Shown here in pieces: positions 44,735-56,039 of a stretch of DNA of 64,000 bases (positions within the stretch are counted from its first letter, which is position 1; each line of letters starts with the position of its first letter). The stretch is from Anthostomella pinea (lineage: Eukaryota > Ascomycota > Sordariomycetes > Xylariales > Xylariaceae). Below the pieces are notes generated by a model. The model saw nothing but the letters and a program-made list of their open reading frames with translations. It ran no database searches and was not told the origin of the DNA. Where the stretch lies: contig CAUWAG010000006.1 in assembly GCA_963556695.1 (NCBI GenBank), positions 2,914,001-2,978,000 of the forward strand, written 5' to 3'. The position numbers and the translations under genes are program-made.

Positions 44735-46550
44735 TGCGACGGGGTACGGTTTCTGGGCGCGATATTTGTGGTATGGCTTCCGGTTGGTGAGAGTGTCGCG
44801 CGCGGTAACTCATGGACTGCAAGCCATCAACTGAAGTAATGCAACAATATCTCGTCGCCGTCGAGTGTTGGCGACAAGCAAGCCCGGCGACCGCCATTGG
44901 GTTGCGTCACCAACATAACCACTGCGTCGGTCGCATCACGGTACACCACACCACGCCCGCAAATCACTGCTCAATCATCAGCAGCCATCGCTCGGGCTCC
45001 CCGAGATAGCCCCAGGCCCTATTCCCGTTCTCGCTCTCGCGTGGGACATGCTCTGCAGCCGGTGTAGCATCGCGCGGCGTCGTGACATCGGTATGTCTGT
45101 GTGCTGCAGTATCCTGGACATGGCATGTCCAGCGGCCATGTGATTTGCTAGAAGAGCTGCGTTGGGTTGAAGCTTGTGGTGGCCCTGAAGGACCAATAGT
45201 CAATCTGATCTGGCTTATCTCCCCCCCATTTGGGTACGGAGATGCTTGACTTGTAGTACTCGCACGTGACATCCCAAAAAGAATCTCGAGGTCTTTAGTC
45301 GTCGTCCAATGAGATCGGATACTCCTCTTCTGTTCAAGGCAAGCCAGATCGCAGAGAAGTCTTCAGCTGCATACATACATGTAGAGCGAAAACCCCCCAG
45401 GCGTCTTCGCTACTCGTTTGGAGCTACTGGTGGACTGACTGCAGATCCCACCCTTAGAAGCAGGTGCGCCAGCTCTTATCTCATGGCTTGTGGTTGCAGC
45501 TGGAGCTATGACAGCCCTGTCAGCTCACCCACACCCGGCATCAACGCCGGCATGACGCAGGAACATCATACCCACGAGATCTCGGCAAGTGTGCCTCGTC
45601 GTCAAACTGCTCCGCCCAGAACATCGCGCCCCGAGTTTCGTACGAGTGTCCGCCTCACAATCCGTCGATTATCGACTGCGGACCAGCAGCAACGACAATT
45701 ATCGGGCTCATATGAGCCCCGCTGTCGGGACGAGAAGCCATACAATCTATCGCAACGGGCACCAAGCTTTGCTGCCACCACGGATATGAGCAGCCGCTCG
45801 GGGGCGAGGACGGCGTGTAGAACCATGTCGATTGCTAGGAGTTAGGTCACGAGACGCCACGGCAGTGCGGAATATGTGAGCCCTGGAGAGAGCCTTTGCT
45901 ACCATCCAGCTTCTCCGCGGGCACCAGGCCTTCTCAAACAATCTTAGTCCAAGATTGTCCAAAGACGCGCCCCTCGCGCTCGGCCGACTATGAAGAGAAA
46001 AGTATCAGCAGAGTAATTGCGCCAGGCCAAGCGTTCATGTACCCGCAAGGAAGACGGGATAACTTGGCCTCAACGCCTAGGTTTCCGAAGTCGTAAATCG
46101 GAGGACCGCTTCTGCTGGTGGTTTGGTCCGACAATCCAGAGCGCGGTGCCCATATTTGCTAGGCCGACAGCCAGAGGGGACAAGGTCTCGGGGTATCGTA
46201 GCTTGCGGAGAATCCCGGGGAGCGTCGAGACGTTCGGGGGGAACACTGGGTTTCTTGTTGTGTGCAAAAGTTTGACTGCCTCTGCAGGACGGAGAGTAAG
46301 TTAGCCAAGGACTCGGAGGCACATACTCGAGGACGGGCGATGGCTTTGAGCTTAGCGCCGGCACAATCAGGGTGAGCGTGAATTTTTCCATTGAAAGAAC
46401 AGCAGTTAGAATAGCATTACTCGGTTCGCATGTTACGTTCCTCGGCTCTTGGTGTCAATTCTAGTGGGATTACCACCACCGAGCACACGTTGTAACGATA
46501 ATCCATATTCGCTGTGAATCAATCCGTTACATCCTCTAGTTCCCCCTTCT
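44735..46550. other. Long intergenic stretch, no supported gene
   Basis: About 1.8 kb upstream of the permease. ORFs such as 45309-45845 (+) and 46077-46391 (-) have no recognisable motif and no intron signals that would link them. I see nothing that can be named. Confidence 0.45.
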
Positions 46551-47117
46551 TCAAGCGTCCCAGCCTGTGCCTAGTTCCTTGGTGATCTCATTCTTGATCT
46601 CCTCCCAATTTTTCGAGTGAGCAGTGCGCCATTGACGAAAGGCTTGATGAAATGCAAAGCCTGTCCACAGCGTCTTGTTGTCGTATGCATAAAGACCATC
46701 GATGAAGTCTTCTGCTGTCACTGACTTTCCATTTAAGAGTCTTTTCCTCAGTCTCATATAGGCAGGGTCCCGCGAGGGAATTTTGAGTTTTTTGGCCGGT
46801 TTTGCATCTTCTGGCTCTGCTGGCTCTCGGGAACGCTTCTTGAGGTCTTGCTCAGTGCACCACGCCAAAACCTTTAAAAGAGGTTCTGGCTCTGCTGGCT
46901 CCTGCTCAGTGCTGGCGGCAGGCCCTGTCAGCGTGGGTTGAGGATGAGCAGGCTCTACTGGCGCTGCTGGTGGCTCTCGGGAAGGCTCATTGAGTTCTTG
47001 CTGAATGCCGGTGGTGGGAAATGTCAGCGTGGGCTGAGGATGCTGTATGCCTGTTTCTGTGCCTGGTGCAGTCTGGTCAGTACTGTGATGAGTGTGTGTA
47101 TCACCTGCGTACTGCAC
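46551..47117 (-). CDS. Unrecognised Pro/Glu-rich protein, probably a terminal exon
   Basis: A 188-codon open stretch on the minus strand that opens with GTG rather than ATG, so the true start must lie in an upstream exon or the gene is broken. The first half is repetitive: HPQPTLT occurs twice, and variants of SREPPAAPVEP, QEPAEPE and SREPAEPED alternate. A basic patch follows (DAKPAKKLKIPSRD, possible nuclear signal). The last 70 residues look globular (VTAEDFIDGLYAYDNKTLW then TGFAFHQAFRQWRTAHSKNW). I do not recognise the family. An ORF at 47362-47132 with a CPTC pair could be an upstream exon, but no convincing splice sites join them. Confidence 0.35.
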   Translation of the reverse strand: MQYAGDTHTHHSTDQTAPGTETGIQHPQPTLTFPTTGIQQELNEPSREPPAAPVEPAHPQPTLTGPAASTEQEPAEPEPLLKVLAWCTEQDLKKRSREPAEPEDAKPAKKLKIPSRDPAYMRLRKRLLNGKSVTAEDFIDGLYAYDNKTLWTGFAFHQAFRQWRTAHSKNWEEIKNEITKELGTGWDA

Positions 47118-48930
47118 CTTTCTCGACTGGGTTATACTAAGAATAAGAACCGCCCTCGGACACGCGGGTCTTGTCCCCGTGGGTCGGCATCCTGGACATG
47201 ACTGATATTCGGTAGAGGATATCTAGTAAAGTCCCGTACACTCTGTGGAGTAGTCGGCAATGATAGTGAACAAGTTGGACAGAAATGCTGGTTGTTGAGC
47301 TTTCTAGGGCGCGGAACCCCCGTCGGCACTCGTCTACGACCTACATGTTGGTAGACCTCCACATCGGCAGTCGCATACCAGGCTGTGCAACCAGCGAGAA
47401 GATCGAGGACTAGGCAGTTGCATCTTTCTCCAGCAGAGTGAGTAAGAGACTACCATAGGCAGGTGCCTTTCATGACATACATCTTTTGCAGGTGCAAGTA
47501 CACCCTCCTTACTGCCGCGTGCTAAGCATACCAGATCCAGTCAGTACTTGCACGTACGCAAAGTAGAGACGGTCGAGCTCGTGGCGTGAGGATCAGGCCC
47601 GTTGAATGCGTCATGCTCTCGTGTGGCGATACCGAAACCAGGCGCTCAGACTGGGCTGTAGTGCCGTACATGAGGTCAAAGCATCATGGGAGCTCCAGGC
47701 TGGCCGCTTTCCCGTGTAGTGAATGCCCCTTCCAAAGAGTCAAGTCTCTGTACCCAGTGATCAAGTGGCCAATGATAGAATGGCAGGCTCCTAAGATAAG
47801 AAACAGGCAAGTACTCACCAGGGTCGATCTTTCCAGGAGGGTCCCATTTAATCATCCAGCAATATGAGGATATGGAAGGGCTGTTGGCGAAAAGGGAGTT
47901 GCTTGGCCATGTGAAATTCAACGAAAACTCACTGGTGGAGCTTCCCCTGCTGCCACCAGAATGACTTTGCCACGCAGCATGAGGTGTGGTCGCGTCGATG
48001 AGATACGCATAGAGACGGCGACGAGCTACGGAATGGCAACAAGAGGGACTCGACGATAGAGCTGTGCAAATGCAGGTTGATCCTACTTGCAGGAAGATGA
48101 CATGACCCGATCGATGAGAGTAGTTCTTGACAATTTGGAGACAAGTATGCATATAATCCCAGCGTCCAACAAAGGTTGTAGTGAAGTTGATTGACCTACA
48201 TGCACGTCCACCTCTTCTGCATTGTCACAGATCTGAGAGCTGCTGCCCTTTGATCCTCTGGAGTCAAGTGCTGACAAGCCAACCTGGATGGTAGAACCGC
48301 GGAATGGCACAAATGACGCAGGGCATGGCTGACGCCCCTTTTCCAAGTGTGGTGGCCCAGACATCGTCAGCGCAACAATCGGTGTATTTGACTTGTCAAC
48401 TTGGTGGACGAGCAGTCAGATGAAATGGAAGAGAAAGTGCTGCCAGGCATTGGCTGCATTCCAGGGGTTCAAGGGGTTCAAGGCACGCCCCACCACCATG
48501 GTCATCATTAGTACGGCTTAGATGAATACACAGCTTAGGTAAACCAATGCACGTCAGCACAGACAGGGGCATGTACTACCTTATGTAAAATATGTACCAA
48601 AGCAGTAAAAGCAACATTGAAGGCCAGCCCAGGCCGGGCGATCTATCAAAGCCGGCCTGTCGGGTACGACGCCAAACCCAAATCTATTGAATTTCCCTTT
48701 GATTTTCCATCCTCGCCGTCTCGTTAGGTTGTTGGCAGAAACCCGACACGAAACCGAACACGGGCCGCTGTGGTCTTGTGGTCACGATTATCGCAGTGGC
48801 ATAAGCAGCATTCATTATTTGGCCTACTCCAAGTCTTCTCTAGACACATTGCTGCCGCCGCAATCACACAACAGCCTCGACTTCAACCTCGGCTTCGACC
48901 ACAATTACCTCGCCGTCGGACGCGGCCGCG
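47118..48930. other. Intergenic, upstream of EFR3
   Basis: 1.8 kb. Several short minus-strand ORFs (for example 47676-48152 and 48083-48364) carry no recognisable motif. The last few hundred bases are the EFR3 promoter and leader. Confidence 0.45.
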
Positions 48931-51900
48931 ATGCATGCCATTCAGCAGAAATGCCGTCCCAAACACCAGGTCTTGGTCCTGAAGTGTTATCCTCGAACCA
49001 CCAAGGGCGCTGTCGATGTCAAGCCCAACTCAAGCGAGCTCAGCTACCTCCTGTTCTATGCCACGTCGCGACGATCCAAGATACAAAAGGTCGGCCAGTT
49101 CCTCGAAAAGAAGACCGCTAGCGATGTCTGGAGGGTGCGCATCGGGTAAGTCGACCATTTCGCCATTCCGCATCATCAGCCTCGTGCCGCGCGCTCACCA
49201 CTTGCCGTACCCAGTAACGTCCAGGTCACACTGCAGATACTGGCTGCCTTGATCGAGAAATCTCCGAAAGACCTCCCCTTATTCGCGCAAAATGTTCTCA
49301 AAATCCTGGGCCAAGTCCTGCACTCCGACGACATCTCCATGGTCGAGGCCTCTCTGCCCACCTTCGAAACCTTTTGCGAACACCACGATGTCTCCTCGCT
49401 CTTCGCCGACCAGGTCTACCTGCGTCAGTACGAAGAAGTAGTACGTGCCTACGCTACCTTTGCCTCCACTCGCAAGACCCCCGGAAAGGGCACCCCAAGC
49501 AAGCCTGTCGTCCTCCGCTGGAGGAATGCAGGCCTGCAAGCCATAAGAAGCATCGCCCAGTCCGATGCCTTGTCCTCGGTAGCCGGACGTCAGCTCGATG
49601 TTATCGTACCTATGATATTGGAGAATCTATGGACCGAAGATTCGCACTCCCTCCAGGTCCTGCTGCAACGTGCCCATATGGAGGAAAAGGTTGACTCCAA
49701 TGCGCTATCGCGTCGTAGGACGAGCGTATCGACGGTCGAAACAGGAGACCCGAACCCCATCGCCATCTCTGGGTCTTCGGTAGACATGGACAAAATGGCC
49801 GAGGAGAATATTGGCGTGGTGGCCTTGCAATGCCTTAAACAAATCTTCGTCATACCCAACAGAGCCCAGTTGCACGGAGCGACCATGGCCCTGTTGAAGT
49901 TCATCGAGGAGAGGATACAGCAGCAAGAGGTAGTAATGAAGCCTCGAAGCGACAAGGGTCGTGACGGTGGTTGGGCCATCAAGATATTCGAGCTCATCGC
50001 GACATGGGCCCCAGTCCAGGATCGCTATGTCATAATGATCACGGCTACTGACACGCTGTTCCGAACGCCACCAACGAACGAGAATATCCCCGAGCAGATC
50101 GTGCTAACCGCAATCATTGGATTTCTGCTACGCTCCGCCATCAACCTGATTGGCCTGAGTGTTATGGATGTCCTCCTTGGTTTGATTCAGCACATGCAAC
50201 GGGTGTTGAAATGCGCGGCCGGCTCAGGCCAGGGCGGCTTGTCCGCGTCGATGGAGGAGAAAGCATCAACACCAGACAATACCCAACAGATGACGACTGA
50301 GCAGCAGGAGCTGCTGGACCGCCTTCAAAAGTGCATGGGAGATCTGGCTACCCATATCTACTATGCCGATCAGATATCCGATATGATTTCAGCCATCTTG
50401 CTACGGCTGAAGCCTCACTCAAGTGCAGCAAACTCGACGCCTCCTACCGAAAAGGCCAACAACCATGCTGTTCCTACAGCATCAGCAGGGAACATCTCAG
50501 AAGAACAACGTAGTCTTGATACCTTTTTCGCCCTAGACTCGGCCAAGTTGACGGCACTCAAGGCCGTTAAATCGATACTCCTCGTTGCCAACCCCAAGAC
50601 GAAGATTAGTGGTAACGTCAGCCTTACGAGAAACAAAGTCCCCATACAGGTCTGGGAGGGAACCCATTGGCTCCTACGAGACCCCGATGGGTACGTTCGG
50701 AAGGCATATGCTGATGCCGTCATTACCTGGCTTGATCGAGAGACCACCAGAGCTGATCTGAGAGCCCGAGACGAAACGAACCAGAAATCATCACGCATCG
50801 GCAACAGGGAACCATCGGCGAGTGTGGCCCGTCGAGCTGTGTCAAGTGCCTCTCAGAGGCCCGTCAAACACGTCCGGTCTCACTTCCTGCAGCTACTTCA
50901 CTTGACTATATACGACAGTGCGCTGCAATTCCTCGAATACGATGCAGATATACTGCTGCTTCATGTTCTCCTAGCGAAACTTGTGAGCAAACTAGGGGTC
51001 AATGCTGCCAGATATGGCATTCCAATGGTGTTCAGGCTTCAAGAAGACATCCAGGAAGTAGAAACGCCGCTCTCGAAAGTACGCCTAGGCTGCCTTTGCC
51101 ACGGCTACTTTTGGGTCTTGTGCGAGCATTTCGACTTCGAGACATCCGTAGCCGGACGGGCGATTCACAACGAGATCTCTCGGAGACGGAGCAAGCACTT
51201 TTGGGTCGAAGGCGTCCACGTTCCACCGCCAGCATTGGATCTTATCGGCACTCCCGGCAAGGTGAGATTGCAAACAAAGATATCGAGTCATGAGGTTGAG
51301 TCCGAAGCTCTTCTTCCTTTCGATGATCGTCAGATAATGGTCGATTGCATATCCACCAGTTATCAAGAGGGTGCCACGTCTCCGTCCGTGAGCCCGGCCG
51401 CATCACCTGGTCGTGGAATGTCGCACCCGATCCTCAGTTATCCTATGAGCACCGTGCCGCCAGCTGACGCTAGCCAAGAGCTGCCAGTCAAGTATAAGGA
51501 GGAAATGCTGGTAGACTGGACCCAAGAGGCTGCCGTCATGGCGTTGCAAGCAGGTAGCAAGTCAGCATCTCTCAACGGATCCAAGACTGGGACGAACACC
51601 ACTAAGGGTAATCGTCTCACCGTCAATGGAGCATTCGCAAACGGTCATAGCCAGAGCCGACCTGGTTCAGCATATGCGGGCCATAACAACCTGCGGCCCG
51701 GGTCACACGCTGGCCCCGTTGCTGCGCTGCGCAATTCGAGTATACAAAGCCGCGGATCGGGTAGGAGTGGCTCTAGTCGAGGCTTCGTCGCATCCGTTGA
51801 CCAGCTCAAGTCGGTCCTTACTGGTGATCCAATTCGACCTCCGACCTTTCGTACACTACGGGAAGACGACGATAGCAGCGAGAGTATGGCTAGCTACGAA

Positions 51901-52302
51901 TACACGCCGTCGGAGCTCTCTTTCAATCCACAAGCTGCTGAAGGCGAAGCAAGCCTGACACAAACAAGATCGAAGTCCCGCGAGCGACGGCCGTCTGGGG
52001 AGTCAGGGGGCCCTTTGACGTCACACCCTACTGAGGATGAAGAAGAGAGAGAACAGATCCCGCCAGTGCCACCACTCCCTGCGTCGATGGTTGGGAAATC
52101 CCCTACTCCCGTCATTACTCACGATCATGCCATCAAGAGTTCGAAACGGATTATCAGGAGTCGTGGGGGTGACAGCATCCTCTCGAGCGGTGTTACAGAC
52201 TCGGGTGGATCCGGCAACATGGATTTGCAGTCGATGCTGAAGAGAATCGACACCAAGTCCAGACACAGCGCCAGTGGCAATCTTACCCGGCCTCCTTACT
52301 GA
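48931..52302 (+). CDS. efr3: EFR3 homologue, plasma-membrane scaffold of PI4-kinase
   Basis: Exon 1 48931-49145 and exon 2 49215-52302, separated by a 69-nt intron (GTAAGT ... CCCAG), give 1,100 residues. EFR3 anchors the PI4-kinase Stt4 complex at the plasma membrane and so supports PtdIns4P synthesis. The N-terminus MHAIQQKCRPKHQVLVLKCYP followed by SYLLFYATSRRSKIQKVGQFLE is the conserved EFR3 start, with Cys and basic residues suited to membrane binding. The splice gives RVRIG-NVQVTLQILAALIEKSPKDLPLFA, continuous with the armadillo/HEAT-like region. The last third (from about residue 720) is low-complexity, Ser/Gly/Pro-rich and probably disordered, longer than in yeast Efr3. It includes SRGSGRSGSSRGF and a proline run PPVPPLPAS. 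The ATG context GCGATGC is ordinary. Confidence 0.92.
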
Positions 52303-53114
52303 CGTGGCCAGAAGGCAATTCTCTGAGATGGCATAAGCAGCCAATTTGCCATCGAAAATCCGTTCGGATTGGTGTTTATACCAATCATCCTTCCAACCGC
52401 CTTACACTGCTGCTCACTTTGGTGCTATTTGGGATCGTACTTACATGAGACGCAATCGGAGCCAACATGCTCAACGCCCCGGAGCGAGTCATTCGAACCG
52501 GCCGGGTGTTTTGGAGCTTAATATCGCTGGTCGGGTATAGGGTTTAGAGACAGGAGTAGTACATGAAGCAACCGGGTGGGGGTGGGCCGAGACGCAGGGA
52601 CGCGAAACATAAAGCATTGGGGCAACTCTACGAGGATTTGCATATTTACATAATTATTCGTGATCAGTTCATAGTGACGAGCGTGGTGCACTGGGTTATT
52701 ACTATAGTTGGAGATGTTTCAGCGTTAAGTAGAGCGTATATAAACTAACAAGCGATCATTGCCTACGCTTCGTTATAACTTGGTTAGTGAATTAAGTTGA
52801 AATATACGGAGGTGCCTAAGGATCACTGTACTCTGGATGATATTCGTATGTTCCGTGTTTATAATGCTGCCCCTTTTGCCCCTTTTGCCGCGGACGCGTC
52901 GCGATACCGCCGAGGTGCTGTTCGGCCAATAAGAGAGCGTGGACCGGGTCCCCACAGTAGATGCAAGGTAATCGATAACGACGTCAACTCAAGTAATTGC
53001 ACCCGAAAAGCTCCATGAGGTGCAGTACTGCCTTAGGTAAACTTCGACTTCACCACTACAACCAGAGCTCATCATCACACGATCACACAGCCTGGCCGGC
53101 TACACAAACCCACC
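52303..53114. other. Intergenic between EFR3 and ATP12
   Basis: 810 bp with EFR3 3' UTR and ATP12 promoter. No other feature found. Confidence 0.5.
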
Positions 53115-54344
53115 ATGAAGCCACCAACACGGATAGCGCTGCGATTGGCAGCTCGCAAGCCCCAGCAGCTCTCCTCTACCTCGACTACCAGCTCCCGACT
53201 CCTCCTCCCACGAGTACAGTGCCGTCAGATCCGCACCACGCCCGCGACGCCAGCGTCAGTCTCCCCCATCCACGGCACCGGTCCGCCACCCGAGCCCCCG
53301 CAGCCCGCAGCCTCGAGTCCCGACGTGCGCATCGAGCGGCGACGCAAGCAAGCCGCGCTCCTCGAGAAGGCGGCCGAGATCCGACAACAGCAGCGGCAGC
53401 AGCAGCAGTCGTCGAAATCATCCACTACATCTACATCTACAACTTCGGGGGGGAAGAGCCCGCTCGCGCGCAAGCGCTTCTGGGAGCACGTCCACGTGCG
53501 CGACGTCGACGGCGCCTGGGAGGTGCACCTAGACAAGCGACCGCTGCGGCACCCAACGACGAAGCAGGTCGTGCGGCTGCCCACCACAAAACCCCTGCTC
53601 GCCGCCGCGCTGGCCCACGAGTGGGACATGATCGTGTCGGCGGCACAGGCCACGCGGCAGCACCTGATCCCGCTGACGGGGCTCGTGTGCCGCGCGCTCG
53701 ACATCGAGGCCGACGACGCGGACGCTGTTACAAAGGCGCGCACGGGCGTCCAGGAGACGCTGCGCCAGGGAGTCGCGCGCATGTTGTTGCGGTACCTCGA
53801 TACGGATTCTTTGTTATGTTGGGCGCCGCCGCCAAGGTTCGAGGACGGACCCGCTGAGGAGGGGAAGATGGGGCTCAGGGATACGCAGAAGAGGGCTGCG
53901 GAGGAGGTTGTGGCGTTTCTGAGGGGGGCGGTGTGGCCTGGGGTCGAGATTGAACCGGTCCTTGATGGCGAGAGCATCATGCCGCGCGCGCAGCCGCTCG
54001 GCACCCGCGAGATCATCGAGGGCTGGATCATGGGGTTGAGTGCGTTTGAGCTGGCTGGGCTGGAGCGGGCTACGTTGGCGGGGAAGGGGTTGCTGGGCGC
54101 GGTGAGGTTGCTGGTCGAGTGGAGCGAGGGCGCGGTGGGCGCGGGCGTTGGGGATGGTGCGGGTATGGGTGTTGAAGAGAAGAAGTTCGGGGTGGAGGAG
54201 GCGGCGCGCTTGGCGTCCATCGAGGTCGATTGGCAGACGGACTACTGGGGCGAGGTCGAGGATACGCATGATGTGGAGAAGGAGGACCTGCGGCGCCAGC
54301 TGGGGAGCGTGATCTTGCTTGTTGGTGGTACGGGAGGGAACTGA
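53115..54344 (+). CDS. atp12: ATP12, mitochondrial F1-ATPase assembly chaperone
   Basis: 409 residues, one exon. ATP12 binds the free alpha subunit and is needed to build the F1 sector in the mitochondrial matrix. The N-terminus (MKPPTRIALRLAARKPQQLSS, Arg/Ser-rich, no acids to residue 59) is a typical presequence. The ATP12 domain begins RKRFWEHVHVRDVDGAWEVHLDKRPL (about 119-144), continues TKPLLAAALAHEWD, and ends with the conserved WIMGLSAFELAGLERATLAGKG helix and an acidic tail (DWQTDYWGEVEDTHDVEKED). A Gln-rich insert, QQQRQQQQSSKSS, separates presequence and domain. The start ATG (CCACCATGAAG) has a strong context. Minus-strand ORFs in this GC-rich gene are shadows. Confidence 0.93.
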   Translation: MKPPTRIALRLAARKPQQLSSTSTTSSRLLLPRVQCRQIRTTPATPASVSPIHGTGPPPEPPQPAASSPDVRIERRRKQAALLEKAAEIRQQQRQQQQSSKSSTTSTSTTSGGKSPLARKRFWEHVHVRDVDGAWEVHLDKRPLRHPTTKQVVRLPTTKPLLAAALAHEWDMIVSAAQATRQHLIPLTGLVCRALDIEADDADAVTKARTGVQETLRQGVARMLLRYLDTDSLLCWAPPPRFEDGPAEEGKMGLRDTQKRAAEEVVAFLRGAVWPGVEIEPVLDGESIMPRAQPLGTREIIEGWIMGLSAFELAGLERATLAGKGLLGAVRLLVEWSEGAVGAGVGDGAGMGVEEKKFGVEEAARLASIEVDWQTDYWGEVEDTHDVEKEDLRRQLGSVILLVGGTGGN

Positions 54345-56039
54345 GTGAAATGTGTGGAGTTTGTAGTTAGGGGTTGTGGTTGTGTACGACCAAAGATGCG
54401 GTTCGAACCCGACTGACTGTATGAGTGTATAAGTATGAACCTTGCCGTGTGATGTGGAATTATTTGACCATGTGTGAGAGCATAGAGCTATTATATGATG
54501 CTGTATAGGTACAGAGGTTTGTCTATCTAATGGGAAGGCCACTTTGACTAGGTAGCCGCTTTTCCTATACCCGCCACGTGGTTCGGTGGGTGTGTGTACC
54601 GCACCTTTCAGCCAAAGCGAACCCCATAGTCCATTTCGATATCTGATCCTTAATAAACATGTTAGAGATCTGACATTACCCCTGGTTGATGTCTAGTAAT
54701 GGCGATAGAACCAGACATCATATCACCGGAGAGGGCGTCTAGACTCACTGAAGGCCTGATGGCTCTCGGTCACATGAGAATACAGCAACCTCTGTAGTGG
54801 ACAGGGCTGGACGCGTTCTCATTCTCAGATGAAGTGTCGGGTGTGTAAAGACCAGCGTCATCAACCGGATCAATGTCAACTCCATTCTTGGTATGCGCCG
54901 CTGCACATGGAGGGAAACCTCCGGTAACATCTTCGGTGTGGCGGAGAACTGGGACAGCAGTTAGCGGGTTTGTATATTATGTCAATATGGGCGGTGCAGA
55001 CCCTCTTCTGTGAAACGGTCTGGTGGATTGGGAACTCGTTCTATTGTCTGTGTGGCTGCTCGGTTGTTCGGCATGACGGGCTTGCAAGGTGGCGTTGGCT
55101 GTGGATGTCTTGACCTTGAAGCAGCTGGCGTGATTAAATTTGGAGCCGTCCAGAGCCTGGCTAGGGAGCAGCATTGTGCCTTTACTGGGCCACCAGATGA
55201 GGTGGCTTGTCAGATCTGGCAGACATCAGATGAGAGACCTGCAACCAAAATTCGAGACCTTCTTGGTTGTGCCCTCTGGTTCGTCCAAGGCCATCACGGA
55301 TTCGTAAAACTTACATTCTAGAGGATACAGCTAGGATCTCATGTTCCAAGAGACTGCGTTTTACTATCTTTAGTGTGGATGGAGGCGGTTTGTACTGGAC
55401 CACTGTCCTTTTGAAGGTTCTCACCAGAGCACGAATGAAGCCTACCGGATGATGCATCACCTGGCAAGGCTTGTCCTTTTGGGGACCCGCCTATTGATAA
55501 GTCTTGAAAGTGTCTTAAGTGTCAGGAAGTCAACATCAGCATCCTGACATTAAGGGTAGCTCATTGCTCAATAACGGATGCTGCCGCCTCGTTCAAATTT
55601 CCAGTGTACTTGAAATGGTTTGGTCCTCAGTAGGCGTAAGTCTGCTTAGAAATGGTTCTTAGTCCTACTTTGACCAGTTGAAAATGAGTTTTCGCGGCAT
55701 GCTTGCTCGATCATCAACTGACCGAGTAGCCCTCCAGCTAGCAATACACTGGCTCTATGCTGGAAATCATTGATACACATACCATCTATGTGCTTACTTT
55801 CCTATATTACCATCCGTTAAAACGTAATAGGTGCTTGGTGCTTTCTCCACAGTCCCGGCGATATTCTCGCCTCGTGATAAGCCCTCAAGCATCGCAAATC
55901 GGGTCAGACCAAGCCTTGAAGATCAAAGTCCACAAAAGGTCAGCCGTTATGTCGGCGGTGTTGATGTGGATTTCTCGGTCTGTCTACACACCGGGAGGAA
56001 TTGTAAATACCCCAATCCACTCTCATCTCGGACCACATA
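54345..56039. other. Intergenic, no supported gene
   Basis: 1.7 kb. ORFs of up to about 103 codons lack recognisable motifs. A GGTTCGAACCC at 54400-54410 resembles a tRNA B box but has no tRNA around it. Confidence 0.45.

Noticed and set aside
45309..45845. 178-codon plus-strand ORF
   Set aside because: No recognisable domain and a Ser/Arg-rich shuffled composition; no splice or promoter support.
53225..54220. 331-codon minus-strand ORF
   Set aside because: It is the shadow of the GC-rich ATP12 gene, Ser/Pro/Arg-rich with no domain, opposite a confident CDS.
54390..54415. GGTTCGAACCC resembling a tRNA T-arm/B box
   Set aside because: No A box, anticodon arm or acceptor stem can be formed around it on either strand; it lies in the ATP12 3' flank.
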